A stretch of 64,000 bases of DNA. Source: Hallerella succinigenes (lineage in GTDB: Bacteria; Fibrobacterota; Fibrobacteria; Fibrobacterales; Fibrobacteraceae). How positions within the stretch are numbered: position 1 is the stretch's first letter; each line of letters begins with the position of its first letter. The DNA lies in assembly GCF_002797675.1 (NCBI RefSeq), contig NZ_PGEX01000001.1:2356001-2420000 (forward strand), read 5' to 3'. Positions 51,912 through 59,514 of the stretch are shown piece after piece. The translations under genes and the position numbers were made by a program. The notes under the pieces are model-generated. The model searched no databases. It was not told where the DNA came from and worked only from the letters and a program-made list of their open reading frames with translations.

Positions 51912-53018
51912 ATGGCTTTGAAAACGTATAAATTAGGTGAGTTGATATCTGTTGTTGATGAGAGAAATTTGGAAAGAATAAAAAAATTTTATGGCATTAA
52001 TATAAATAAAGAATTTATGCCAACAGTTGCTAATACAAATGAGCTAGACGAATCAAAATATAAAGTTGTTAGAAAGAATAGATTTGTATTTAGCGGCATG
52101 CAAACGGGTCGAGATGAATGCATTAGAATCAGCATGTATTTAAATGAGAATCCTATCATCGTTTCGCCTGCATATGTGACTTTTGAAATTTCTAGGACAG
52201 ATATTGTTTTACCAATGTTTTTCTTTATGCTATTCTTATCAAAAGAAAAGGATCGATTAGGTTGGTTTTATAGTGATGGCAGCATTCGCTCTAATTTAGA
52301 TTGGCCCGTTTTTTGTGATATTTCTATCACACTTCCTGATATAACAATCCAACAGAAGTATGTGGATATTTACGAGTCAATGGTCGCTAACCAAAAAGCT
52401 TACGAAAAAGGCCTTGACGACCTAAAGCTTACCTGCGATGCCTTTTTAGACAAATTGAAAAAAGAATGTCCTAAAAAAGAAATTGGAAAATTACTCACCG
52501 AAGTTGATAGAAGAAATTTAGATGGCCAGATTACTTCTGTAAAGGGAATCAACATAGATAAAAAATTTATTGATTCTGTAGCAGACACGAATGGTGTTGA
52601 TTTAAAGAAATACAAATTGGTATTAAAAAATGAGCTTGCATATAGTGGAATGCAAACTGGACGAGACAGGTGTGTTAGAATAGCGCTCCAAGATACAAAT
52701 AAATCAATTATTATTTCTCCCGCTTACTCGGTATTTCAAGTTGAGGAATCGAAGATATTACCTGAATATGTAATGATGTGGTTTTCTAGAACCGAAATCG
52801 ATCGTTTGGGATGGTTCTATAGCGATGCTAGCATTCGGGCCAATTTAGATAATGACAGATTGTTTGAGATGCAAATTCCCATTCCCAATATTTCCGTACA
52901 ACGTTCAATCGCAGATATCTATAAAGTCTATACAGAACGCAAACGCATCAACGAACAGCTAAAGCAACAGATAAAGGATATCTGTCCCATTCTCATCAAG
53001 GGTTCGCTGGAGGAGTAA
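51912..53018 (+). CDS. hsdS: Type I restriction-modification specificity subunit HsdS with duplicated target-recognition domains
   Basis: A 368-aa subunit that sets the DNA target. It has two target-recognition domains (about 1-150 and 192-345) that resemble each other closely: GMQTGRDECIRI versus GMQTGRDRCVRI, RLGWFYSDGSIRSNLD versus RLGWFYSDASIRANLD. Helical spacers follow each one (YEKGLDDLKLTCDAFLDKLK and RINEQLKQQIKDICP). In type I systems the two domains read the two halves of a split target in opposite orientation, so similar domains predict a nearly palindromic target. The gene is AT-richer than hsdM and hsdR, as often found for exchangeable hsdS genes. Confidence 0.92.
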   Translation: MALKTYKLGELISVVDERNLERIKKFYGININKEFMPTVANTNELDESKYKVVRKNRFVFSGMQTGRDECIRISMYLNENPIIVSPAYVTFEISRTDIVLPMFFFMLFLSKEKDRLGWFYSDGSIRSNLDWPVFCDISITLPDITIQQKYVDIYESMVANQKAYEKGLDDLKLTCDAFLDKLKKECPKKEIGKLLTEVDRRNLDGQITSVKGINIDKKFIDSVADTNGVDLKKYKLVLKNELAYSGMQTGRDRCVRIALQDTNKSIIISPAYSVFQVEESKILPEYVMMWFSRTEIDRLGWFYSDASIRANLDNDRLFEMQIPIPNISVQRSIADIYKVYTERKRINEQLKQQIKDICPILIKGSLEE

Positions 53019-53021
53019 ACC

Positions 53022-56000
53022 ATGGCGAAATTGATAAACTTCAACGGTCGCTTCTGCGAATCGGATTACGAATTTGCCTTTATCTCATATCTTGAAACGG
53101 AAGGCTGGCAGTATTTGCCGGGCAACAAACTTGCCCGAGAAGAAATCAAGGAAGTCCTTCACTCCGATGACATCAAGGAATATCTGACCACAAATAATCC
53201 AGACCTGTCGAAGGACGATGTCGAAAAACTGTTCGACACCATTCGCCTCGTGGGTGCCGAAAGCGATTTTGCAACACTTCACAAGTTCTACAACTGGCTT
53301 ATAGACGGCATCAAGTTCACTCCGCAAGACGGGAAACCAAGAACAATTCAACTGATAGATTTTGAACGCCCTGAAAATAATATTTTCCGCGTCGTGAACC
53401 AGTTGACGGTTGAATATGTCAACAACGGCAAAAAAGAAAACCGCCGTCCCGATGTGATGCTGTATGTAAATGGGTTCCCGCTTTGCGTTATAGAATTGAA
53501 GAACCCCGCCGATGCAAACGCCACTATTTATGACGCTTGGGAGCAAATCAATATTCGCTACTGGCGCGATATTCCGCATCTTTTGCATTATTGCCCATTG
53601 GCCTGTATTTCCGACGGCGTAAAGACCCGTCTTGGAACAGTCCGCACGCCTTACGAACATTTCTATGCATGGCGACGAATCAATGAAGGCGACAAAATTT
53701 CAACGATGCCGTTTGCCGAAACCGAGGCGATGATAAAAGGCGTCTATAATCCTGTCCGTTTCCTAGAAATTTTCCGCGACTATGTTTATTTTCAGGACAG
53801 CGAATACGACCACGATGAAAAAGAAATCGTCTGCCGTTATCCGCAGTTTTTTGCCTCCCGCTTGCTCAAACAGAGCATTGTCAAGTCCGTCATTGAAAAA
53901 AGCGGCAAGGGCGGCACCTACTTTGGTGCGACAGGCTGTGGTAAAACTTACACGATGGCGTTTCTTGCCCGTCAATTGGCACTTCGCTGTTCCGATATTC
54001 CCGAAATCGGGTCTCCTACAATTGTAATGATTGTGGACCGCGAAGAATTGCAAAAGCAGGGGGCAAAACTTTTCAAGAAAAGCACGGAGTTCCTGAATCT
54101 TGGGAGCGTCGAAGTCGTAAAGAACCGTAAGCAACTTCGCGAAGAACTTGGTGCGCGTGAAAGCGGAGGGTTCTACATTTGCACCATTCAAAAATTCTGC
54201 GACCGCGAAGACGATAAAATCGGCCTAATCAACAACCGTGCAAATATCATCTGCTTTTCGGACGAGGCACACCGCACGCAACTGGAACATTCCAAGAAAA
54301 TCCAGTTCAGCAAAGATGTGGACGAAAACATGAAGGCGATGATTTCGAAGCCTTATGCGAAAGTTCTGCGCGAAGCGTTCCCCCATGCGACTTTCGTCGG
54401 TTTTACGGGCACGCCAATTGCAGAAACATACCAGACCTTCGGTGACGAAATCGACCGCTATACCATGGACCAAGCGGTTGCCGATGGCTTGACGGTTCCT
54501 ATCAAGTATCATCCGCGTATTGCAAAGGTATTGCTTGACAAAGAAAAAGTCAAGGAAATTGAAGATTACTACAAGAAGTGCGCCGAAGATGGTGCAACAG
54601 TTGACGATATTCAGGCCAGCAAAAAAGCGATGAGCTCCATGGAGGTGATTCTTGGGGACCCCGCCCGCTTGGAACGTCTTGCAGTCGATATTCACGACCA
54701 TTATGTTTCCAGTTGCGCAGGCGAACCGGACCGCGTGCAAAAAGCGATGATCGTGTGCTCTTCTCGCCCAATTGCATACGACCTGCTGAAGAAATTCCAG
54801 GAGAAATATCCTGAATGGTTTGTCGAAAAGAAAACACCTGATGGTGTTATAGCAACTGAAGAAGAATTGAAGAAAATGCAGCCCGTGCCTTTTATGGCGA
54901 TGGTCGCAAGCGTTGGGAGTAACGCCCGCAAGGAAATGTACGATTATCTTGGTGGAGTCAAAAACGATTCCCGTTCCGAAGAATTAGATATTGCCTTCAA
55001 GAACGAAAAGTCAAATTTCCGAATCGTCATTGTCGTGGATATGTGGATTACAGGTTTTGATGTTCCTTGCCTTACATACATGTATAACGACAAACCCCTA
55101 AAAAAGCACATGCTGATTCAGACAATAAGCCGAGTCAACCGTAAAGATACGGGCAAGGAATATGGCTTGATTGTGGATTACATCGGCATTCGCGATAACA
55201 TGCGCGAAGCGATGAAACTTTATGGCGGCGATACATCCGTTGCCCCGACGGTAGATGATGTGGAGCAGGCAACAGCCGTATTCAGGGGCGAATTGGAAAT
55301 TCTAAAACGCCTATTTGCCGGGTATGATATCGCTCCGTTCCTGGATCCGGAATGCGAACCAGGAAGGCGGTACATGCTGCTTGCAAAAGCCGCTGAATAC
55401 GTGTTTACCTCAACGCAAGAACTCAATTCGGAAAAAAAGAACGGAGCAAAGGCGCCGCAAAAGGTTTCCTTCAAGAATTACTTCTTGCAAGTCGTGAAGC
55501 GAATGCGCGTGGCGTTTGATATCTGCTCGCCTTCGGGAAACTTGACCGAAGAAGAATCGGCTTTAGCCCAGTGTTTTATGGCGATTGCGGGCTTTGTGCG
55601 TAAAATGAGTGGTACAAGCGATATTGATACCGATACGATGAATCGCAATGTCGCTAAAATGGTAGAAGAAGCGCTCAAGTATAGTAAAGTAGAAAGCGTT
55701 CTTGAAAGCGGCGATGAAGAGAATATTTTCAGCCCGGAATTCTACGAGAAACTTTCCGATGTGAAGATGCCCGCAACTAAGCTTGAACTTCTGGTGAAAA
55801 TGCTCCGCAAGCAAATCAAGGAATTCGGAAAGATTAACCAAATTGCTGCAAAATCGTTCTTGGAAATGCTCGAAAGGACAATCGAGGAATATCACGAACG
55901 CCGCAAGGCTTTGACCGCTGAAGAAGCGGGTGAAACACAGGAACATGCGACGGACGAAATCATCAAGAGCGCGACAGAACAAGCTCTTGAGATTTTGCGC

Positions 56001-56354
56001 CAGATGAACGAAAATCGTGAAAGTTTCCGCAAAATGGGCTTAACCTTCGAAGAAAAGGCTTTCTACGATATTCTGCTTGCTCTCCGCGATCAATACAACT
56101 TTGAATATGGCGAAGACAAGAACGTTGACGGCGTAGTCATTAACGAAAAATGCAAGGCCTTGGCGAAGAAGGTGAAGGAAATCATCGATACGAAATCTTC
56201 ATTTGCCGACTGGCTCAACAATCAGAATGTGCGCAACGCCCTCAAAGTGGACATCAAAATCTGCCTTGTAAAAAACGGATACCCGCCGCAGTACAGCCCC
56301 GAAGTATTCAGCAAGGTTATGGAACAAGTTGAAAACTTTGAGGAAAATCAATAA
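53022..56354 (+). CDS. hsdR: Type I restriction endonuclease subunit HsdR
   Basis: A 1110-aa motor and nuclease subunit. The N-terminal PD-(D/E)XK nuclease region has RRPDVMLYVNGFPLCVIELK. The helicase domain shows Walker A GATGCGKTYTMAFLAR, DEAH box FSDEAHRT, and the FTGTPI motif, then the second RecA domain with ITGFDVPCL and ISRVNR. The C-terminal region is helical. The length is normal for the family. No frameshift is visible, so the system looks intact. It ends 7 bases before a sigma-70-type promoter for the small gene pair. Confidence 0.95.
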   Translation: MAKLINFNGRFCESDYEFAFISYLETEGWQYLPGNKLAREEIKEVLHSDDIKEYLTTNNPDLSKDDVEKLFDTIRLVGAESDFATLHKFYNWLIDGIKFTPQDGKPRTIQLIDFERPENNIFRVVNQLTVEYVNNGKKENRRPDVMLYVNGFPLCVIELKNPADANATIYDAWEQINIRYWRDIPHLLHYCPLACISDGVKTRLGTVRTPYEHFYAWRRINEGDKISTMPFAETEAMIKGVYNPVRFLEIFRDYVYFQDSEYDHDEKEIVCRYPQFFASRLLKQSIVKSVIEKSGKGGTYFGATGCGKTYTMAFLARQLALRCSDIPEIGSPTIVMIVDREELQKQGAKLFKKSTEFLNLGSVEVVKNRKQLREELGARESGGFYICTIQKFCDREDDKIGLINNRANIICFSDEAHRTQLEHSKKIQFSKDVDENMKAMISKPYAKVLREAFPHATFVGFTGTPIAETYQTFGDEIDRYTMDQAVADGLTVPIKYHPRIAKVLLDKEKVKEIEDYYKKCAEDGATVDDIQASKKAMSSMEVILGDPARLERLAVDIHDHYVSSCAGEPDRVQKAMIVCSSRPIAYDLLKKFQEKYPEWFVEKKTPDGVIATEEELKKMQPVPFMAMVASVGSNARKEMYDYLGGVKNDSRSEELDIAFKNEKSNFRIVIVVDMWITGFDVPCLTYMYNDKPLKKHMLIQTISRVNRKDTGKEYGLIVDYIGIRDNMREAMKLYGGDTSVAPTVDDVEQATAVFRGELEILKRLFAGYDIAPFLDPECEPGRRYMLLAKAAEYVFTSTQELNSEKKNGAKAPQKVSFKNYFLQVVKRMRVAFDICSPSGNLTEEESALAQCFMAIAGFVRKMSGTSDIDTDTMNRNVAKMVEEALKYSKVESVLESGDEENIFSPEFYEKLSDVKMPATKLELLVKMLRKQIKEFGKINQIAAKSFLEMLERTIEEYHERRKALTAEEAGETQEHATDEIIKSATEQALEILRQMNENRESFRKMGLTFEEKAFYDILLALRDQYNFEYGEDKNVDGVVINEKCKALAKKVKEIIDTKSSFADWLNNQNVRNALKVDIKICLVKNGYPPQYSPEVFSKVMEQVENFEENQ

Positions 56355-56360
56355 ACGCTC

Positions 56361-56389
56361 TTGACAGTCGCCTTCTAGTAATTTATATT
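56361..56389 (+). promoter_or_regulatory. Sigma-70-type promoter for the DUF4160 pair
   Basis: TTGACA at 56361-56366, a 17-base spacer, and TATATT at 56384-56389. It sits about 90 bases before the first gene of the small pair. Confidence 0.7.
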
Positions 56390-56481
56390 TAGTGCACAAG
56401 AGTGCAGAATTGTGCTTTTCGCGCACGGTGTAAAATAATCAAAGCCCCGCCTTTTTATGCATGTAGGCGGAGGGAGGAAAG

Positions 56482-56805
56482 ATGAAAACTAGCCCAACAA
56501 GGCCTGAAAATGTTATATTGCCATCAAGCAATATGATGTACCCCTTCATGACACTTGACGATAACGCGGAAATTGTCCATTCCGAAATGGGCAAGGACGG
56601 CCGCGTTAAGGTGTACATCGAAAAGCCCGACGCAAAAGACGGCTTCCATCGGGCGACATGCTATCTACCCTCCTATACATGGGAAGATATATTCGGTTTT
56701 TCAGATGAGGAAATCAATCGCTATAAGAAGGTGATTGAATCTACGGCTCATTTGATAATGGAATTTTCTCAGAAAGGTGGGTTCAGCAATGCCGCAAATC
56801 TTTAA
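56482..56805 (+). CDS. Small protein, partner of the DUF4160 gene
   Basis: A 107-aa protein, start at 56482 after GGAGGAAAG. It has no signal or membrane segment. I do not recognise its family. The second half (YTWEDIFGFSDEEINRYKKV) looks helical. It overlaps the following DUF4160 gene by 17 bases, which implies translational coupling. DUF4160 genes are commonly paired with a small DUF2442-type partner and look like toxin-antitoxin or mobile accessory modules. This partner does not look like DUF2442 and precedes rather than follows, so its role is uncertain. Confidence 0.6.
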   Translation: MKTSPTRPENVILPSSNMMYPFMTLDDNAEIVHSEMGKDGRVKVYIEKPDAKDGFHRATCYLPSYTWEDIFGFSDEEINRYKKVIESTAHLIMEFSQKGGFSNAANL

Positions 56806-57067
56806 GATAGGATCTTTCTGGGTTTATTTCTGGTCCAATGAGGGTGTTCCTCTGGAACCGGTACATGTTCATGTATCGGAAGGTGTACCTGCTGCCAATG
56901 CCACTAAAATCTGGATAACTCGGGCTAGAAAATGTTTCTTGGCAAATAACAATTCGCGTATTAATCCGCATGTCTTGCAAAATATTCTTCGGATTATTGA
57001 AGCACGTCATGAGGATGTTGTTGCGAAATGGATTGCTCATTTCAACGAAATATCGTATTTCTGCTAA
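56789..57067 (+). CDS. DUF4160-family protein
   Basis: A 92-aa protein. The family pattern is clear: MPQIFKIGSFWVYFWSNEG, then PVHVHVSEG with the conserved HVHV, then a C-terminal helix with LRIIEARHEDVVAKWIAHF. The biochemical function of the family is not known. Such genes often lie in defence or mobile islands. The ATG at 56789 follows AAAGGTGG at eight bases. Confidence 0.82.
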   Translation: MPQIFKIGSFWVYFWSNEGVPLEPVHVHVSEGVPAANATKIWITRARKCFLANNNSRINPHVLQNILRIIEARHEDVVAKWIAHFNEISYFC

Positions 57068-57081
57068 GAAAAATTAAAATG

Positions 57082-57226
57082 ATATTGTAAGCTTCCCCAC
57101 GCGTCAAATACTTCCTGTAGCGTTCTCCGCCAGATTCCGTGCTGATCCTAAGGACTTCGTCCCTGTCGAGGTACTTGCAGAGTTCGCGAAGACCGGCTGT
57201 CCGGTAAAAAATGTACTTTTGGCCAT
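57082..57226 (-). pseudogene. Remnant of a transposase N-terminus
   Basis: Reading from 57226, MAKSTFFTGQPV is followed by a one-base loss; in the next frame LRELCKYLDRDEVLRISTES continues to GGERYRKYLT. Joined, this resembles the start of IS4-type transposases with an N-terminal DUF4372-like domain. The rest is absent. The frame break and truncation make it non-functional. The family assignment is tentative. Confidence 0.5.
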
Positions 57227-57258
57227 AGCGTTTTGTTTGGCTATAATTTTACCGGACA
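57198..57258. repeat. 12-bp inverted repeat around the transposase start
   Basis: TGTCCGGTAAAA at 57198-57209 and its exact complement TTTTACCGGACA at 57247-57258. The outer arm may be the old terminal repeat of the insertion sequence. It may also be a hairpin controlling the transposase. Confidence 0.6.
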
Positions 57259-57325
57259 CGAATAATAGAAAATCTCCTTTTCCGCATCATCACAGTCAGT
57301 CTTGAAACCATAAAAATGGGAAAGC

Positions 57326-57415
57326 ATTAGTTTCGTCAATTTCTTTGCATGGTTCGCTCTTGAATGCATTGGTGTAATTGAAGCAGGTGTTGCTTTCGCT
57401 GGTGACCTTGACGCC
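57326..57415 (-). pseudogene. Fragment of a GH26 mannanase gene (pre-catalytic part)
   Basis: Thirty codons on the minus strand read GVKVTSESNTCFNYTNAF, then KSEPCKEIDETN. They align with GVTKTADNNTCFNYTLAF and TDSTCKEINTSS of the GH26 gene at 47996-49858. Nothing similar continues on either side, so this is a scrap of a lost gene. Confidence 0.75.
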
Positions 57416-57444
57416 TTTTATAAAAAAAGTTATATTGAAATATA
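57408..57444 (+). promoter_or_regulatory. Promoter and dyad operator of the ArsR cassette
   Basis: TTGACG at 57408-57413, 17 bases, then TATATT at 57431-57436. The -10 box is the left arm of the perfect dyad TATATTGAAATATA (57431-57444), a plausible ArsR operator that would block polymerase when bound. The -35 box lies inside the GH26 scrap. Confidence 0.6.
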
Positions 57445-57455
57445 GAAAAATTTCT

Positions 57456-57785
57456 ATGAGTAAGATGAGACGAAAGGAACAGATTTACATGAGTACGGCG
57501 AAGATGCTCAAAGCGATTTCCGATCCGAAACGTCTTCGGATTGTGGATATGCTTTCGTGTGGAGAGCTGTGCGCCTGTGAGATATTGGAAGAATTTCATA
57601 TTACACAGCCTACGCTGTCTCACGATATGAGGGTGTTGGTAGAGGCCGGTCTCGTAATAGACAGGAGAGAGGGCAAGAACATATACTATAAGTTGGATAA
57701 GGAAGCTCTTGACCGAATGCTTCAGACTCTTGGAAGGGTATTTGAGGATAAGCCCGACTGCATCTGCCATAAATGGAAGAGATAA
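57456..57785 (+). CDS. ArsR/SmtB-family transcriptional repressor
   Basis: A 109-aa winged-helix regulator. AISDPKRLRIVDMLS leads to the metal site ELCACEILEEF (Cys-x-Cys in the ArsR position) and the recognition helix TQPTLSHDMRVLVEAGLV. The wing is REGKNIYYKL. It probably senses arsenite or antimonite and represses its own cassette. Starts at 57456, 57465 or 57489 are possible; the last has AAAGGA upstream. AGG, AGA and ATA codons are more frequent than in nearby Fibrobacter-type genes, suggesting acquisition from a Firmicute. Confidence 0.88.
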   Translation: MSKMRRKEQIYMSTAKMLKAISDPKRLRIVDMLSCGELCACEILEEFHITQPTLSHDMRVLVEAGLVIDRREGKNIYYKLDKEALDRMLQTLGRVFEDKPDCICHKWKR

Positions 57786-57821
57786 AGATGCAAAATATCT
57801 ATAAGAAAGAAGGGCGTAAAA

Positions 57822-58820
57822 ATGTGGACATTCATACAGAATCAGATAATTGGAATGAAGTGGCTGAATGGACTGATAGGCCAGCTTCTGTCTGCCTCCG
57901 GCTTGGATACCGGCGATAGAATCGGTGGAAGTGTACAGTTTTTTCTCTATGATGTAATCAAGATTACGATGCTGCTGTGTATGCTGATATTCCTGATTTC
58001 ATTTATCCAGAGTTTTTTTCCACCAGAGCGTAGCAGAAAGATTATGGGCAAATTTCAGGGTGTGGGGGCGAATATCGTTGGTGCTCTGCTTGGTACAGTA
58101 ACGCCTTTTTGCTCTTGTTCTTCTATACCGATATTCATGGGGTTTACCAGTGCGGGAATTCCTATTGGGGTGTCATTTTCATTCTTGATATCATCCCCAA
58201 TGGTAGATCTGGGGAGCTTGGTAATTCTGATGAGTATCTTTGGTGCAAAGATTGCAATCGTCTATGTGGTGTTGGGACTGGTGATTGCCGTCATCGGCGG
58301 AATAGTGATTGAAAAATTGCATCTGGAAAATCAGATAGCTGACTTTATCAGGAACAGCAAGAGCAGCGTGGATATAGAAGCTTCGGGACTGACCGTAAAA
58401 GAAAGGATTGTTTATTCCAAAGACCAAGTGTTTGCGACATTGAAGAAAGTGTTCCCGTACATTCTGATCGGTGTTGGTATAGGCGCTATGATCCACAATT
58501 GGATTCCGGAGAGTTGGATACAGATAGTGCTGGGGAGCGATAATCCATTTGGCGTGATTATCGCAACGATTGTAGGGGTTCCGATGTACGCAGATATTTT
58601 TGGGATGATTCCTGTAGCGGAAGCACTCCTTGCAAAAGGCGCGCTTCTGGGAACGATTCTCAGCTTGATGATGGCGGTTACGACACTTAGCCTGCCGTCG
58701 CTCATCATGCTGAAAAAAGTGATCAAACCAAAACTCCTAGGAACATTTATAGCTATCTGTTCAGTGGGGATCATCATTGTCGGATACGTCTTCAATGCCA
58801 TTGCTTATTTATTGGTATGA
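57822..58820 (+). CDS. Permease of the YraQ/ArsP (DUF318) family
   Basis: A 332-aa inner-membrane protein with about eight membrane segments. The family core is GTVTPFCSCSSIPIFMGFT (conserved Cys pair) and the second repeat IIATIVGVPMYADIFGMIPV. Relatives export arsenicals or other metal compounds. With ArsR, an ArsC-like gene and a small thioredoxin alongside, an arsenic-type efflux role is likely. It follows arsR by 36 bases. Confidence 0.87.
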   Translation: MWTFIQNQIIGMKWLNGLIGQLLSASGLDTGDRIGGSVQFFLYDVIKITMLLCMLIFLISFIQSFFPPERSRKIMGKFQGVGANIVGALLGTVTPFCSCSSIPIFMGFTSAGIPIGVSFSFLISSPMVDLGSLVILMSIFGAKIAIVYVVLGLVIAVIGGIVIEKLHLENQIADFIRNSKSSVDIEASGLTVKERIVYSKDQVFATLKKVFPYILIGVGIGAMIHNWIPESWIQIVLGSDNPFGVIIATIVGVPMYADIFGMIPVAEALLAKGALLGTILSLMMAVTTLSLPSLIMLKKVIKPKLLGTFIAICSVGIIIVGYVFNAIAYLLV

Positions 58821-58833
58821 AAGAGGAGATTCG

Positions 58834-59149
58834 ATGTATAAACCGAAAGTCGCATTTATCTGTGTTCATAACTCATGCCGCAGCCAAATTGCCGAAGCAT
58901 TAGGCAAACACCTTGCATCTGATGTATTTGAAAGTTATTCTGCCGGAACGGAAACAAAGCCTCAAATAAATCAGGACGCCGTGCGCTTGATGAAGCGGAT
59001 CTGTCAAATGCCCATTTCTTCCCTGTAATGAAAGATTTGATTGGGGGTTAGAAGATCCAACGGGAGCCTGTGATGACGTGTTTATCGAGACAATCCGTGA
59101 AATTCACAAAAAGATTGTAGAGCTTTCGCATCACCTGGCAGGGACATAA
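58834..59149 (+). pseudogene. ArsC-type arsenate reductase gene, internally deleted and frameshifted
   Basis: The ATG at 58834 follows GAGGAG. The first 55 residues are intact, with the active-site loop CVHNSCRSQIAEALGKH. After AVRLMK the frame breaks and stops at 59028. A different frame resumes near 59003 with VKCPFLPCNERFDWGLEDPT and runs to a TAA at 59149. The second pair of reactive Cys (CPFLPC) survives there, but the segment between is missing (about 20-30 residues by comparison with the low-molecular-weight phosphatase type of ArsC). The protein is very likely inactive. Confidence 0.85.
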
Positions 59150-59174
59150 AAATTCACTTAAGGAGTATAGCAAT

Positions 59175-59405
59175 ATGAACATTAAGGTATTAGGAGCAGG
59201 ATGCAAGAGATGTGAAGCTCTTTTGAATGCGACAAAAGAGGCTGTGTCATCCGAGGGAGTTGATGCAGAGGTGGAGTACATTACAGACTTGGAAAAGGTC
59301 GCAAGCTACGGTGTAATGAGCATGCCTGCGCTGGTGATTGAAGGCAAGGTGGTTTCTGCCGGAAAGGTTCTGAAAGCGAAAGAGGTGGAAAAATTCCTCC
59401 ACTAG
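59175..59405 (+). CDS. Small thioredoxin-family redox protein
   Basis: A 76-aa protein with a thioredoxin-like fold. VLGAGCKRCEALL holds the CxxC (CKRC), and a cis-Pro site appears in VMSMPALVIEGKVVSAG. It belongs to the 'redox-active disulfide protein 2' group often found with ArsR and YraQ-type permeases. It could supply electrons to the reductase or permease of the cassette. Start ATG at 59175 follows AAGGAG. The stop TAG overlaps the edge of the next GH26 fragment. Confidence 0.85.
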   Translation: MNIKVLGAGCKRCEALLNATKEAVSSEGVDAEVEYITDLEKVASYGVMSMPALVIEGKVVSAGKVLKAKEVEKFLH

Positions 59406-59473
59406 AACCACTTGCCGCTGGCTTCGTGCAGCGTGCGCCAAAGAATCGCGACGCCTGCTTTTTGCACGTGAAC
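59405..59473 (-). pseudogene. Fragment of a GH26 mannanase gene (catalytic part)
   Basis: Twenty-three codons read VHVQKAGVAILWRTLHEASG then KWF. They align with GLQEAGVAAIFRPLHEASG and KWF of the GH26 gene at 61691-63640, including the acid/base Glu. The fragment ends where the thioredoxin gene ends. It encodes a part downstream of the fragment at 57326-57415, yet lies upstream of it on the minus strand. Confidence 0.8.
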
Positions 59474-59480
59474 ATGAAAA

Positions 59481-59502
59481 AGTCCCGCTTTTGCGCGGGA
59501 CT
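59481..59502 (-). terminator. Intrinsic terminator of the GH5 gene
   Basis: Stem AGTCCCGC/GCGGGACT with a six-base loop. In minus-strand reading it is followed by a T run. Confidence 0.8.
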
Positions 59503-59514
59503 CTTGAAGCGTTT

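Noticed and set aside
51912-53018. hsdS as a phase-variable gene
   Set aside because: The two halves are similar in direct orientation but I see no inverted repeat or second hsdS copy nearby.
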